From assembly GCF_014287815.1 (NCBI RefSeq), contig NZ_JACOOQ010000012.1, positions 28,937 to 92,936 on the forward strand: a stretch of DNA of 64,000 bases. Direction: 5' to 3'. Below the pieces are notes generated by a model. The model was not told the origin of the DNA and ran no database searches. It worked only from the letters and a program-made list of their open reading frames with translations. Positions 7,898-17,500 of this stretch are shown piece after piece. The position numbers and the translations under genes were made by a program. The number at the start of each line of letters is the position of its first letter. Positions within the stretch are counted from its first letter, which is position 1. The DNA comes from Clostridium lentum. GTDB lineage: Bacteria > Bacillota > Clostridia > Clostridiales > Clostridiaceae.

Positions 7898-10800
7898 ATG
7901 CCATTAAATAGAAGTATTAAAAAAGTTTTAGTTATAGGATCAGGTCCAATTATTATAGGCCAAGCAGCAGAGTTTGATTATTCAGGAACTCAGGCATGTC
8001 AAGCATTAAAAGAAGAAGGTATAGAAGTTGTTTTAGTAAACTCTAACCCAGCTACTATAATGACAGACAAGGAAGTTGCAGACAAAATTTATATAGAGCC
8101 ATTAACATTAGAGTTTGTGGAAAAAGTAATTGCCAAAGAAAGACCAGATAGCTTACTTGCAGGAATGGGTGGACAAACAGGGTTAAATCTTGCTGTAGAC
8201 TTACATGATGCAGGAATATTAGATAAATATAATGTAAAAGTAATAGGAACATCCATAGAATCTATAAAAGAAGGTGAAGACAGAGAACTATTCAGAAATA
8301 TGATGAATAGAATTAATGAACCTGTTATCACTTCAGAAATAGTAACAGATATGGAAGTAGGAATAGCTTTTGCAAATAAGATAGGATATCCAGTTATAGT
8401 AAGACCAGCATATACTCTTGGAGGTACTGGTGGTGGTATAGCTGAAAATGAAGATGAATTAAAGGTTATCTTAGCTTCAGGTTTACAATTAAGTACAATA
8501 GGACAAGTTTTATTAGAAAAATCAGTTAAGGGATGGAAAGAAGTAGAATATGAAGTGATGAGAGATTCTTACGGAAACTGCATAACTGTATGTAACATGG
8601 AAAATATCGATCCAGTAGGTATTCATACAGGTGACAGTATAGTAGTGGCACCATCTCAAACTTTATCAGATAAAGAATATCAAATGCTTAGAACAGCAGC
8701 TATTAATATTATAAATGCTGTAGGAATAGAAGGTGGATGTAATGTACAGTTTGCCTTAAATCCAAATTCATTTGAATATGCAGTAATAGAAATTAATCCA
8801 AGAGTTTCAAGATCATCAGCACTAGCTTCCAAAGCAACAGGATATCCAATAGCAAAGTTAGCAGCTAAGATAGCTTTAGGTTATGGTTTAGATGAAATAA
8901 AAAATGCAGTAACGCAAAAGACTTATGCATGTTTTGAACCTACTTTAGATTATGTAGTGGTGAAGATTCCTAAATGGCCATTTGATAAATTCTTTACAGC
9001 AGATAGAGAGCTTGGAACAAAGATGATGGCAACTGGAGAAGTAATGGCTATTGGTGCTAACTTAGAAGCTGCTTTATTAAAAGGTATAAGAAGTTTAGAA
9101 ATAGGAAAATACTCTTTAGACCATCCAAAGTTTAAGGAAATGAGCATTCAAGAATTAAAAGAAGCAGTAATGAAGCCAGATGATGAAAGATTATTTGCTT
9201 TAACAGAAATGATAAGAAGAGATTATAGAATAGAAAGTATTGCTAAGATAACAGGTATCGATATGTTCTTCTTAGAAAAATTCAAATGGATAGTTCAGGA
9301 AGAAACAAGATTAAAATTATCTTCTATAGATAAATTAGATAAGGAATGGCTATTAAAGCTTAAGAAAAAAGGATTTTCAGATAAAGCAATAGCAGATATG
9401 CTTAGAGTTACACCAGATGATATTTATAGATTAAGAAATATATGGAACATAAAGCCAGCATATAAAATGGTTGATACATGTGGTGGAGAATTTGAAGCAT
9501 TATCACCTTACTATTATTCAACTTATGAACAATATGATGAAGTTGAAGTTTCAGATAAGAAGAAGGTAATTGTAATTGGTTCAGGACCAATAAGAATAGG
9601 TCAAGGCATTGAGTTTGATTATGCATCAGTACATTGTGTAATGGCTCTTAAGAAAATGGGCATTGAAACTATAATTGTAAATAACAATCCAGAAACAGTA
9701 AGTACAGACTTTAATATTTCAGATAAGTTATACTTTGAGCCATTAACTGAAGAAGATGTATTAAATATAATTGAAAAAGAAAATCCAGATGGAGTAATAC
9801 TTCAATTTGGTGGGCAAACAGCCATAAAGTTAGCTAACTTCTTAAAGGAAAAGGGTATTAAGACTTTAGGAACTACAGCTGATCAAATTGATATGGCTGA
9901 AGATAGAGAGAAGTTTGAAGAATTACTTGAAAAGTTTGATATAGCAAGACCTAAGGGAAGAGGTGTATGGACTTTAGAAGAAGGTATTGAAGAGGCAAGA
10001 AGACTTGGATTCCCAGTACTTGTTAGACCTTCATATGTATTAGGTGGGCAAGGCATGGAAATAACTTATGATGAAGAAGAATTAATATATTACTTAAAAA
10101 ATGCCTTTATAAAGGATAAGAAAAATCCAATTTTAATTGATAAATATTTAATGGGTAGAGAGATAGAAGTAGATGCTATATCTGATGGAGAAAATATCTT
10201 AATTCCAGGTATCATGGAACATTTAGAAAGAGCAGGAGTTCACTCAGGAGATTCTGTAACCATGTATCCAAGTCAAAATATCAGTGATAAGATTAAGGCG
10301 GATGTTTTAGATTATACTAAGAAGCTTGCTTTAGCAATTGGTATAAGAGGTATGATTAATATTCAGTTTATAGAGTTTGATGGGAAACTATATGTTATAG
10401 AAGTTAATCCAAGAGCTTCAAGAACAGTACCATATATAAGTAAGGTTAGTGGAGTGCCAATTGTTGATATAGCAACAAAGGTAATGCTAGGAGAAAAATT
10501 AGTTGATTTAGGATATGGAATAGATATATATCCAGAACCAGAACTAGTGTCAGTAAAAGTGCCAGTATTTTCAACTCAAAAACTTCCTAAGGTTGAAGTA
10601 TCTTTAGGACCTGAAATGAAATCTACAGGAGAAGTTTTAGGTGTTGGTAGAAATGTTAAGGAAGCATTATATAAAGGTTTTGTAGCAGCTAATATGTATC
10701 CTTCTAATGAAAAAGGAAAAATACTAGCCACAATTAATAAGCATGATAAAGTTGAATTCTTACCAATAGCAAAGGAATTAGCAAAGGCAGGGTATAAATT

Positions 10801-11104
10801 TATTGCTACAGAAGGAACTTGCAAATTATTAAGAGAAGCTGGTATAGAAGTAGAACAAGTAAGAAAACTTAATGAAGAATCACCAAACATCCTTGATATA
10901 ATTAAAAATAAAGAAGTAGATTTGGTAGTTAATACACCTACTAAAGGAAATGACTCTAAGAGAGATGGTTTCTTAATAAGAAGAGCAGCTGTTGAAAGAA
11001 ATATAGGAGTAATTACGGCACTGGATACTTTAAGAGCTATAGCAGATGTAAAAGTTGAAGAAATTGAAAATAACAATTTAGAAGTTTTTAACATGGCAGA
11101 GTAG
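7898..11104 (+). CDS. carB: Carbamoyl-phosphate synthase large subunit
   Basis: CarB makes carbamoyl phosphate from bicarbonate, ammonia and two ATP. The 1068-residue protein shows the duplicated ATP-grasp layout: [19 protein letters not shown] near the N-terminus and its repeat [19 protein letters not shown] near residue 555, with ATP-loop segments [12 protein letters not shown] and [10 protein letters not shown]. The C-terminal about 130 residues form the allosteric MGS-like domain ([12 protein letters not shown]). Length is standard. A ribosome site AGGAGGG precedes the ATG. It ends the operon at a strong terminator. Confidence 0.97.
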   Translation: MPLNRSIKKVLVIGSGPIIIGQAAEFDYSGTQACQALKEEGIEVVLVNSNPATIMTDKEVADKIYIEPLTLEFVEKVIAKERPDSLLAGMGGQTGLNLAVDLHDAGILDKYNVKVIGTSIESIKEGEDRELFRNMMNRINEPVITSEIVTDMEVGIAFANKIGYPVIVRPAYTLGGTGGGIAENEDELKVILASGLQLSTIGQVLLEKSVKGWKEVEYEVMRDSYGNCITVCNMENIDPVGIHTGDSIVVAPSQTLSDKEYQMLRTAAINIINAVGIEGGCNVQFALNPNSFEYAVIEINPRVSRSSALASKATGYPIAKLAAKIALGYGLDEIKNAVTQKTYACFEPTLDYVVVKIPKWPFDKFFTADRELGTKMMATGEVMAIGANLEAALLKGIRSLEIGKYSLDHPKFKEMSIQELKEAVMKPDDERLFALTEMIRRDYRIESIAKITGIDMFFLEKFKWIVQEETRLKLSSIDKLDKEWLLKLKKKGFSDKAIADMLRVTPDDIYRLRNIWNIKPAYKMVDTCGGEFEALSPYYYSTYEQYDEVEVSDKKKVIVIGSGPIRIGQGIEFDYASVHCVMALKKMGIETIIVNNNPETVSTDFNISDKLYFEPLTEEDVLNIIEKENPDGVILQFGGQTAIKLANFLKEKGIKTLGTTADQIDMAEDREKFEELLEKFDIARPKGRGVWTLEEGIEEARRLGFPVLVRPSYVLGGQGMEITYDEEELIYYLKNAFIKDKKNPILIDKYLMGREIEVDAISDGENILIPGIMEHLERAGVHSGDSVTMYPSQNISDKIKADVLDYTKKLALAIGIRGMINIQFIEFDGKLYVIEVNPRASRTVPYISKVSGVPIVDIATKVMLGEKLVDLGYGIDIYPEPELVSVKVPVFSTQKLPKVEVSLGPEMKSTGEVLGVGRNVKEALYKGFVAANMYPSNEKGKILATINKHDKVEFLPIAKELAKAGYKFIATEGTCKLLREAGIEVEQVRKLNEESPNILDIIKNKEVDLVVNTPTKGNDSKRDGFLIRRAAVERNIGVITALDTLRAIADVKVEEIENNNLEVFNMAE

Positions 11105-11135
11105 AAAAAAAGTGGGCATTAAAGCCCAAAAAAAG

Positions 11136-11174
11136 AATCAGTTCGCATTAGATTTAAGCGAACTGATTTTTTTT
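11136..11174 (+). terminator. Terminator of carAB
   Basis: AATCAGTTCGC (11136-11146) pairs perfectly with GCGAACTGATT (11158-11168) and is followed by eight T. A smaller hairpin GGGC/GCCC (11114-11127) with an A-run on its right could serve leftward transcription. Confidence 0.9.
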
Positions 11175-11219
11175 ATAAACTTTATTTATATTAAACAAAA
11201 ATTTGTTCAAAATTTAATC

Positions 11220-11258
11220 TGTGGATAATGTGGATAACATTTCACAAACTGTGGATAA
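11220..11258 (-). promoter_or_regulatory. Cluster of three DnaA boxes
   Basis: TGTGGATAA, the reverse complement of the DnaA box TTATCCACA, occurs three times in one orientation at 11220-11228, 11229-11237 and 11250-11258. The first two abut and the third starts 21 bp after the second. The cluster is the only notable content between the carAB terminator and murI. dnaA and dnaN are not present, so this is more likely a non-origin DnaA-box cluster than oriC. Confidence 0.8.
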
Positions 11259-11378
11259 CTAAAGAGAAAAATACTTAAAGCATATATTTTTACTAATAAG
11301 ATAATATAAGATATACTATATATATGTAAAGTAAAAATAATCTTTAATAGAGAAGATATAAATTGGAGTGAGATTATT

Positions 11379-12152
11379 ATGGATAAAAAATATGAAGCTA
11401 TAGGAGTGTTGGATTCTGGGCTTGGTGGTTTAAGTGTTTTAAGAGAAGCAATAAAAATAATGCCTAATGAGAATTTTATATATTATGGTGATTCAAAAAA
11501 TGCTCCATATGGAGTAAAAAGTTCAGAGCAAGTAAAAAAGCTAACCTTTGATGTTGTAGAATATTTATTATGTAGAGGTGTTAAAGGTATAATGGTTGCA
11601 TGTAATACAGCAACTAGTGCAGCTGTAGCAGAGCTTAGAATTAAGTATACAGATATTCCAATAGTAGGTATAGAACCAGCTTTGAAACCAGCAGCTAATA
11701 GTAGTAAAGAAGGCAAGATATTAGTTATGGCAACACCAATGACTTTAAAAGAAGTTAAATTTCATAAACTTTTAGATAGATATAGAGATATGAGAGAAAT
11801 AGAGCCTGTACCATGTGGAGGTTTGATGGAATATGTGGAGCAGGGAATTTTAGAAGGTGAAGAACTTGATGCTTATTTAAGAGAAAAACTAGAGCCATTT
11901 ATGGATACTAAAATAAGCTCTATAGTATTAGGATGCACACATTATCCATTTGTAAGAAGTGCCATAGCAAAAGTGGTAGGACAAGATATAGATATAATTG
12001 ATGGAAGCTTAGGTACATCTAGAGAGTTGATGAGAAGATTAAAGGAAAGGGATTTATTAAATGATAGCATGGAAAAAGGAACTATCGAAATGATAAATTC
12101 ATCTAATAAAAAAGAATTAATAGATTTATGTTGGAAGCTCATAGAAATGTAA
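11379..12152 (+). CDS. murI: Glutamate racemase
   Basis: MurI converts L- to D-glutamate for peptidoglycan. The 257-residue protein has the two catalytic-cysteine motifs: ACNTATSA (about residues 70-77) and GCTHYPF (about 184-190), together with the N-terminal GVLDSGLGGLSVLRE. The ATG at 11379 has GGAGTGAG upstream. It stands alone between terminators, with a DnaA-box cluster about 120 bp before the start. Confidence 0.95.
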   Translation: MDKKYEAIGVLDSGLGGLSVLREAIKIMPNENFIYYGDSKNAPYGVKSSEQVKKLTFDVVEYLLCRGVKGIMVACNTATSAAVAELRIKYTDIPIVGIEPALKPAANSSKEGKILVMATPMTLKEVKFHKLLDRYRDMREIEPVPCGGLMEYVEQGILEGEELDAYLREKLEPFMDTKISSIVLGCTHYPFVRSAIAKVVGQDIDIIDGSLGTSRELMRRLKERDLLNDSMEKGTIEMINSSNKKELIDLCWKLIEM

Positions 12153-12185
12153 AAGAATCGTTTTATTAATGATTCTTTTTTGTTT
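12152..12185 (+). terminator. Terminator of murI
   Basis: AAAGAATC and GATTCTTT form an 8-bp stem around an AT-rich loop, followed by a T-run. Confidence 0.8.
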
Positions 12186-12207
12186 TTAAAAAAAGTTTGT
12201 TAAAAGC

Positions 12208-12265
12208 TTGACAAATAGATAGAAGAAGAATAAGATATAAGTATAGAAAGAATTTTCAGAAAATT
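12208..12265 (+). promoter_or_regulatory. Promoter with an exact CodY box
   Basis: TTGACA (12208-12213), a 17-base spacer and TAAGAT (12231-12236) form a sigma-A promoter. AATTTTCAGAAAATT at 12251-12265 matches the CodY consensus AATTTTCWGAAAATT at all 15 positions and lies about 8-22 bases after the predicted start, a position suited to repression by blocking elongation. Confidence 0.75.
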
Positions 12266-12290
12266 TTAAAATATTGAGGGGATGTTACAT

Positions 12291-12563
12291 ATGAAAAAGA
12301 ATGTCAAAGTAAGAGAAATATTAGGAAAAGAGTGTAATATAGAGGATGCAATATTATTAAGAGAAATAATAAGAAATAATTTAGAAGATGGAATCCAACT
12401 AGATTTTGAAGGGGTTAATAGAGTAGCAACAACTTTTCTTAACTGCTTATTAAATGATTTGATTACAAAGTATGGTAGAAAATATGTTTTTCAACAAGTT
12501 GATGTTAAAAATTTATCAAATGTTAGGGATTTTTCAAGAGTAGTGTTAGGAACTACCTTTTAA
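12291..12563 (+). CDS. STAS-like DUF4325 protein
   Basis: This 90-residue protein matches the STAS-like DUF4325 family. The conserved centre is LDFEGVNRVATTFLNCLL (about residues 37-54), an alternating strand/helix fold with the T/S-rich loop where STAS proteins are phosphorylated. DUF4325 proteins often pair with ATPase or helix-turn-helix partners, but none is adjacent here. I place the start at ATG 12291: GAGGGG lies nine bases before it, while the ATG at 12282 directly abuts that site. The promoter carries an exact CodY box, so it is probably repressed in rich nutrients. Its role is unknown. Confidence 0.7.
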   Translation: MKKNVKVREILGKECNIEDAILLREIIRNNLEDGIQLDFEGVNRVATTFLNCLLNDLITKYGRKYVFQQVDVKNLSNVRDFSRVVLGTTF

Positions 12564-12640
12564 TGAAGATAAAAATACATACAATAAGAAGGTATATAGA
12601 AGCATTTAGTATAAGTATTATAAGAGAAAAGAATGGATAT

Positions 12641-12685
12641 ATAAGATAAGGTTAATTATAGGAATTAACTTTATCTTATTTTTTT
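12641..12685 (+). terminator. Terminator of the DUF4325 gene
   Basis: ATAAGATAAGGTTAATT and AATTAACTTTATCTTAT form a 17-position stem with wobble, followed by a T-run. Confidence 0.85.
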
Positions 12686-12800
12686 GTGGAAATAATACAA
12701 AAGATTAAAATATTTTTATAAAATAAGCAATTAACCTTGAATTACTATGGATAAATATGATAATAATAAACTATAAATAAATGAAAGAGAGGAACTTTTT

Positions 12801-13325
12801 ATGAAGAATCCAATAGTTACAATAGAAATGGAAAATGGAGGAGTTATCAAAGCAGAATTATATCCTGAAATAGCTCCCAATACAGTTAGAAATTTTATAG
12901 ATTTAATTGATAGAGGATTTTATGATGGAATTATGTTCCATAGAGTAATACCAGGATTTATGATTCAAGGAGGATGCCCAGAAGGCACAGGAATGGGAGG
13001 CCCAGGGTATAGAATTAAAGGTGAATTCTCAAGAAATGGATTTAAAAATGAATTAAAACATAAAAGAGGAGTTCTTTCAATGGCAAGAACTATGATTCCA
13101 GATTCAGCAGGAAGTCAATTCTTTATAATGGTAGCAGATGCACCACATTTAGATGATCAATATGCTTCATTTGGTAAAGTGATAGAAGGAATGGAAGTGG
13201 CTGATAAGATAGTTTCAACTAAAACTGATTATAATGATAAACCATATGAAGATCAAGTAATGAAGAAAGTTACAGTAGATACTTTTGGTGAAAAATATGA
13301 TGCACCAACAATAATTGAAGATTAA
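12801..13325 (+). CDS. Cyclophilin-type peptidyl-prolyl isomerase
   Basis: This 174-residue cytoplasmic cyclophilin speeds cis-trans isomerisation of X-Pro bonds. Active-site motifs are FHRVIPGFMIQGG (about residues 46-58, catalytic Arg) and GSQFFIM (about 105-111). No signal peptide is seen. The ATG has AAGAGAGG upstream. The gene stands alone and is followed by a palindromic element. Confidence 0.93.
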   Translation: MKNPIVTIEMENGGVIKAELYPEIAPNTVRNFIDLIDRGFYDGIMFHRVIPGFMIQGGCPEGTGMGGPGYRIKGEFSRNGFKNELKHKRGVLSMARTMIPDSAGSQFFIMVADAPHLDDQYASFGKVIEGMEVADKIVSTKTDYNDKPYEDQVMKKVTVDTFGEKYDAPTIIED

Positions 13326-13335
13326 TAAATAATCA

Positions 13336-13366
13336 GGAATGATGAGTTAGCTTAATTCATCATTCT
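13336..13366 (+). repeat. Small palindromic element (second copy)
   Basis: GAATGATGA and TCATCATTC form a 9-bp perfect stem around GTTAGCTTAAT. The sequence shares GAATGATGAGTTA and TTAATTCA with the element at 988-1043, suggesting a small dispersed palindromic repeat; here the T-run is replaced by an AT-rich tail. Confidence 0.45.
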
Positions 13367-13403
13367 TAAATTATAATTTTATATTTAATAAATAGGAGAA
13401 AAG

Positions 13404-13769
13404 ATGTTAAAGAATAATAAGTGTATATTAGTTTATAATCTTAAAGATGAAGAATTACAAAAGCTTAAAAGGCTTCCTTTTAAAGTAATTGAAATTACAA
13501 AAGAAATGGCTAGTATGACCGTTAAAGATATAATTGAAGGATTAGAAGTAGAAACAGAAACAACAAATGAAAATAGTCCAGAAGAAAAAATGATTTTATT
13601 TAATAATTTTGCACAAAGAGAAATGAAAAATATGATTTCTACAACAAGAAAGATAGTTAATGGAGGAATATTAGCAATGGTAACACCAATATCAATTAAT
13701 TGGACTGTAAACTATCTAGTGAACCATCTTGTTTTAGAAAGAGAAACTATGTCTAAGGGTAGGAGATAA
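13404..13769 (+). CDS. DUF3783 family protein
   Basis: This 121-residue protein resembles the DUF3783 family. Its N-terminal half reads like a compact alpha/beta domain (LVYNLKDEELQKLKRLPF), and the C-terminal half carries WTVNYLVNHLVLERE. It has no signal or membrane segment. The next gene, an XRE/S24-like regulator, begins five bases after the stop, so the two are cotranscribed. No function is known for the family. Confidence 0.65.
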   Translation: MLKNNKCILVYNLKDEELQKLKRLPFKVIEITKEMASMTVKDIIEGLEVETETTNENSPEEKMILFNNFAQREMKNMISTTRKIVNGGILAMVTPISINWTVNYLVNHLVLERETMSKGRR

Positions 13770-13773
13770 GAAT

Positions 13774-14445
13774 ATGAGTAGAGTAGGGGAAAAGATTAAA
13801 GAGGCAAGATTAAAATCTGGTATGACTCAAAAGGTTTTAGCTAAAAAGCTAGGTGTAGCAGAAAAATATATAAACGAAGTTGAAATGGGAAAAAAGGTAG
13901 TACAGGAATCTTTTATTGATAGAGCTGCTAAAATATTAAAGGCTGATTTAAATGATATAAGTATGGTAGTTACAGATGAAGCTTTAATGGAAGAAAGAAA
14001 AAATGAAGCTGTTAGTAAAAAGCCCAATAAAATTGAAGTAAATGAATTTTGGAATGATGCTTTTTCTTCAGTTTTAAAGAGCGTACCTGTCTATGGATAT
14101 GGTTTAAATGTAGCAAAAGGAAGAAAAGAGTTGCCAGTGCATTCTAATAAAATAGAAGGTTTCCCACAAGATAAAGTTTTATATATAGAAATTGAAGATA
14201 GTGAAATGTCTGGTTTTAGAATGATGCCGGGAGATTTGGCTTTTGCTCATTTAGTAAAGGAAATAAGTAATAATGGATTCTTCTTAGTTGAGTACAAGAA
14301 TAAGAGAAAAATAAGACAGATTAAGAATCTTGGAAATTCAAAAGTTCTTCTAGTAAGTAATGGAGGAGCTCTTATGACTGAAACTGCAGAAATAAAAGAG
14401 ATAGAAGTCTTAGCTAAACTAGAAAGAATAGAAATAAAATTATAA
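13774..14445 (+). CDS. XRE-type regulator with S24/LexA-like C-terminal domain
   Basis: The 223-residue protein has an N-terminal XRE helix-turn-helix (about residues 6-60, MTQKVLAKKLGVAEKYINEVE) and a C-terminal LexA/S24-like domain (about 105-223). The nucleophile region reads EDSEMSGFRMMPGDLA, keeping a Ser where S24 peptidases have their catalytic one. The strand that should carry the general-base Lys reads KRKIRQIK, with Arg at the position I align to LexA Lys156. Self-cleavage is therefore doubtful; this is inference. It is cotranscribed with DUF3783 and may control itself. Confidence 0.75.
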   Translation: MSRVGEKIKEARLKSGMTQKVLAKKLGVAEKYINEVEMGKKVVQESFIDRAAKILKADLNDISMVVTDEALMEERKNEAVSKKPNKIEVNEFWNDAFSSVLKSVPVYGYGLNVAKGRKELPVHSNKIEGFPQDKVLYIEIEDSEMSGFRMMPGDLAFAHLVKEISNNGFFLVEYKNKRKIRQIKNLGNSKVLLVSNGGALMTETAEIKEIEVLAKLERIEIKL

Positions 14446-14446
14446 G

Positions 14447-14470
14447 AAGTGCCGAAAGGCACTTTTTTTT
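14447..14470 (+). terminator. Terminator before the germination module
   Basis: AAGTGCC-GAAA-GGCACTT, a 7-bp stem with a GNRA loop, is followed by nine T. It isolates the csp-sleC unit, whose promoter must lie in the 40 bases before 14510 or read through from upstream. Confidence 0.93.
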
Positions 14471-14509
14471 GTTATAAAGACATATATTGTTATAAACCAA
14501 TATAATGAG

Positions 14510-17500
14510 GTGTTAGATATAGAAACTAATTTAGGATTATTAAAAGAACTTCCAAAGGAAGTCCTTAGTAAATTAAATATTTCTAGTAGCTATCTTTTAG
14601 GTGAAACTGAAAAAGAAATAGAGGTTGTGATTATTTCAGGAGATAATCCTGATAATATTTCAAAAATTGTAGATAATTTAGGTGGGAAATACTTAAATTT
14701 AGGATATAACTTTGGAATTGTGACAATACCTTTTGATAAAATAATTAATTTAGCACTGATTCCTACAATACAATACATTGAATTTCCTAAAAATTTATAC
14801 ACAACAGATTTTGAAAGTAATAGAGCTAGTTGTATAACACAGATATCAAAGGCTAATGGACTAAATGGAAAAGGAACTATTGTAGGGTTTCTTGATACAG
14901 GAATTGATTATACTCATCCAGCTTTTATAAATGCAGATGGTACTAGTCGAATAGAGTATATATATGATTTAAGTTTAGGTGGAGTAGTATATAGTAAAGC
15001 ACAAATAAATGAAGCTTTAAAGACTGAAAATCCTTATGATATTGTACAGTCTAGAGATGATGTAGGTCATGGTACTCATGTTACAGGAATTGCTTGTGCA
15101 GGTGGAAATATTCCATCTAGATATTATGGAGTTGCACCTGAAAGTTCAATAATAATGGTAAAGGTAGCTAGAGGATTATTTACTTTAAGTACTGATATAA
15201 TGAAGGGCATAAAATTTCTTATAGATAAAAATAAAGAGCTTAATATGCCATTGGCAATTAATATAAGTTTAAGCACAAATGATGGAGCACATAATGGTAG
15301 TAGCCTTCTAGAACAATACATTTCAACAGTTTCAACTTTAGAGCGAGTAACCATTGTTATTGCAGCAGGAAATGAAGGTGAAGCAGCGCATCATATATCA
15401 GGAAATTTAGAAGAAGTAAATGAAATACTTTTTAATGTTTCATCTGATGAAACTACAGTTGTAATAAATTTATATAAGTCATTATTACCTTCATTGAGTA
15501 TAAAGCTAATTTCTCCAAGTGGAGGTAGTACTGGAGAAATAACAATAAAAGAAGGATTTCAAGAAGGTGCAATTGGTAATTCAAGATATTCTATATATTT
15601 AACAGGACCTAAGCCATTTGATATAAGTGGTGAGATTGGAATTATAATAAGTGGAATTAATGAATATATAACACCAGGTGAATGGAAAATAAATTTAAGA
15701 AAATTGGATAATTATGATGGAACTTTTGATATGTGGTTACCTATTTCAGAAGGGTTAAATATTAACACTAAATTTGTAAATCCAGTTGTTTATAATACTT
15801 TAGGAATTCCTGCTACAGTAAGAAATGTAATATCTGTTGGTAGTTACAATTACTTAATAGACACCATATCACCATTTACAGGAAGAGGAAAAAAATTTGA
15901 AGGTCAATATATAAAGCCAGATATAGTTGCACCAGGAGAAGGAATTTATTCAGCTATTCCTAATAGAAGTTTTGATAAAAAAACAGGTACATCTATGGCT
16001 ACACCACAAGTTACAGGAGCTGCTGCACTTATGATGCAATGGGGTATAGTAAATGGAAATGATTATTACTTATATGGAGAAAGATTAAAGTATTTTTTAA
16101 TATTAGGTGCTAAAAAAAATAGAAAAGATATAATATATCCAAGTCCATCATGGGGATATGGTGAACTTTGCTTAAGAGATAGTTTTAATATATTAGCACA
16201 AACATTAGGCATAGGATTTAGAGATATTGATATTGAAAATAGACAAAATAGTAATTTTGATTTAGAGCTGTCAAATATAGGTGTTAAATATGATACAACT
16301 AGTGAAGATAATGTATTTCTTTTAGTAGAAGTTACAGGAAAAACCAATCTTGATGATATATTAAAAATACTGAATATTTCAGGTGTTATGGTATCCTCAA
16401 ATTTTGCTATTATAATAACACCAGCTAATAAAGTTAATGAAATAAGTAATATAGTTTTAAGGATAGTTAATATTGAAGTTTCAACAATATTAACATTAAA
16501 TGCTATATCTCCGTTGGAAGCTAGTGGCGCACCAGTATTTAATAATAATCCTTATTTAAGGCTTAATGGAAGAGGTGTATTAGTAGGAATAATAGATACA
16601 GGAATAGATTATCTTAATAAAGAATTTCAAAGAGAAGATGATACAACAAGAATAGTAAGAATATGGGATCAAACTATACAAGGAAATAAGGAGATATATA
16701 GCTTGAAATATGGAACAGAATATACTGAAGATCAAATAAATCAAGCTATAAGATTACAAGCTTCAGGAGGAGATCCATATAGTATAGTTCCGTCTAAAGA
16801 TGATATAGGACATGGAACAAGAATGGCTGGAATTATTGGAGGAAGAGGAATAAACCCAGATTTAAAGGGAGCTGCTTCAGATTGTCAATTTATTATTGTT
16901 AAATTATCTAGAGCAACTAAAGTAGAACTTGATGTAGCTGTCATTGATAAAACAGATGTGCCTTCATATAGTCCATGGAGTGCATTATTAGCATTAAGAT
17001 ATATAATTGCTGTTGCCAGAGAATTAAAGCGTCCAGTAGTTGTTTTTGAACCTCTTGGAAGTAATATGGGTTCACATACAGGAAATGGGATTGTTGAACA
17101 ATCTATAAATAACTATTCAACACAATCAGGAACTGTTGTTGTTGTTCCTACAGGAAATCAAGGAAATACAGATACTCATACTGAAGGGATAATAGAAAGT
17201 TCTGGTGATATAAAAGATATAGAAATAAGAGTTGGTGAAAAGCAAAAGAATTTACCAATAGAAATATGGGTAAATAAGCCTAATAGGGTGAAGCTTTCTA
17301 TAATTTCACCTTCAGGAGAGATGATAGATAATTTAGATTCTAAAAATGCGAATAATGAAAGAATTAAATTTTTATATGAAGGAACTGAAATGATAGTTAA
17401 TTTTACTTCCCCTGAATTATCAACTGGAGATTCTCATATTTTTATAAGAGCTTATAATTTAAAAGCAGGAATTTGGAAGTTTAGATTAACTGGTCAATAT

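Noticed and set aside
11220..11258. Chromosomal replication origin
   Set aside because: Only three DnaA boxes are present, with no dnaA/dnaN, no rich box array and no clear unwinding element next to them.
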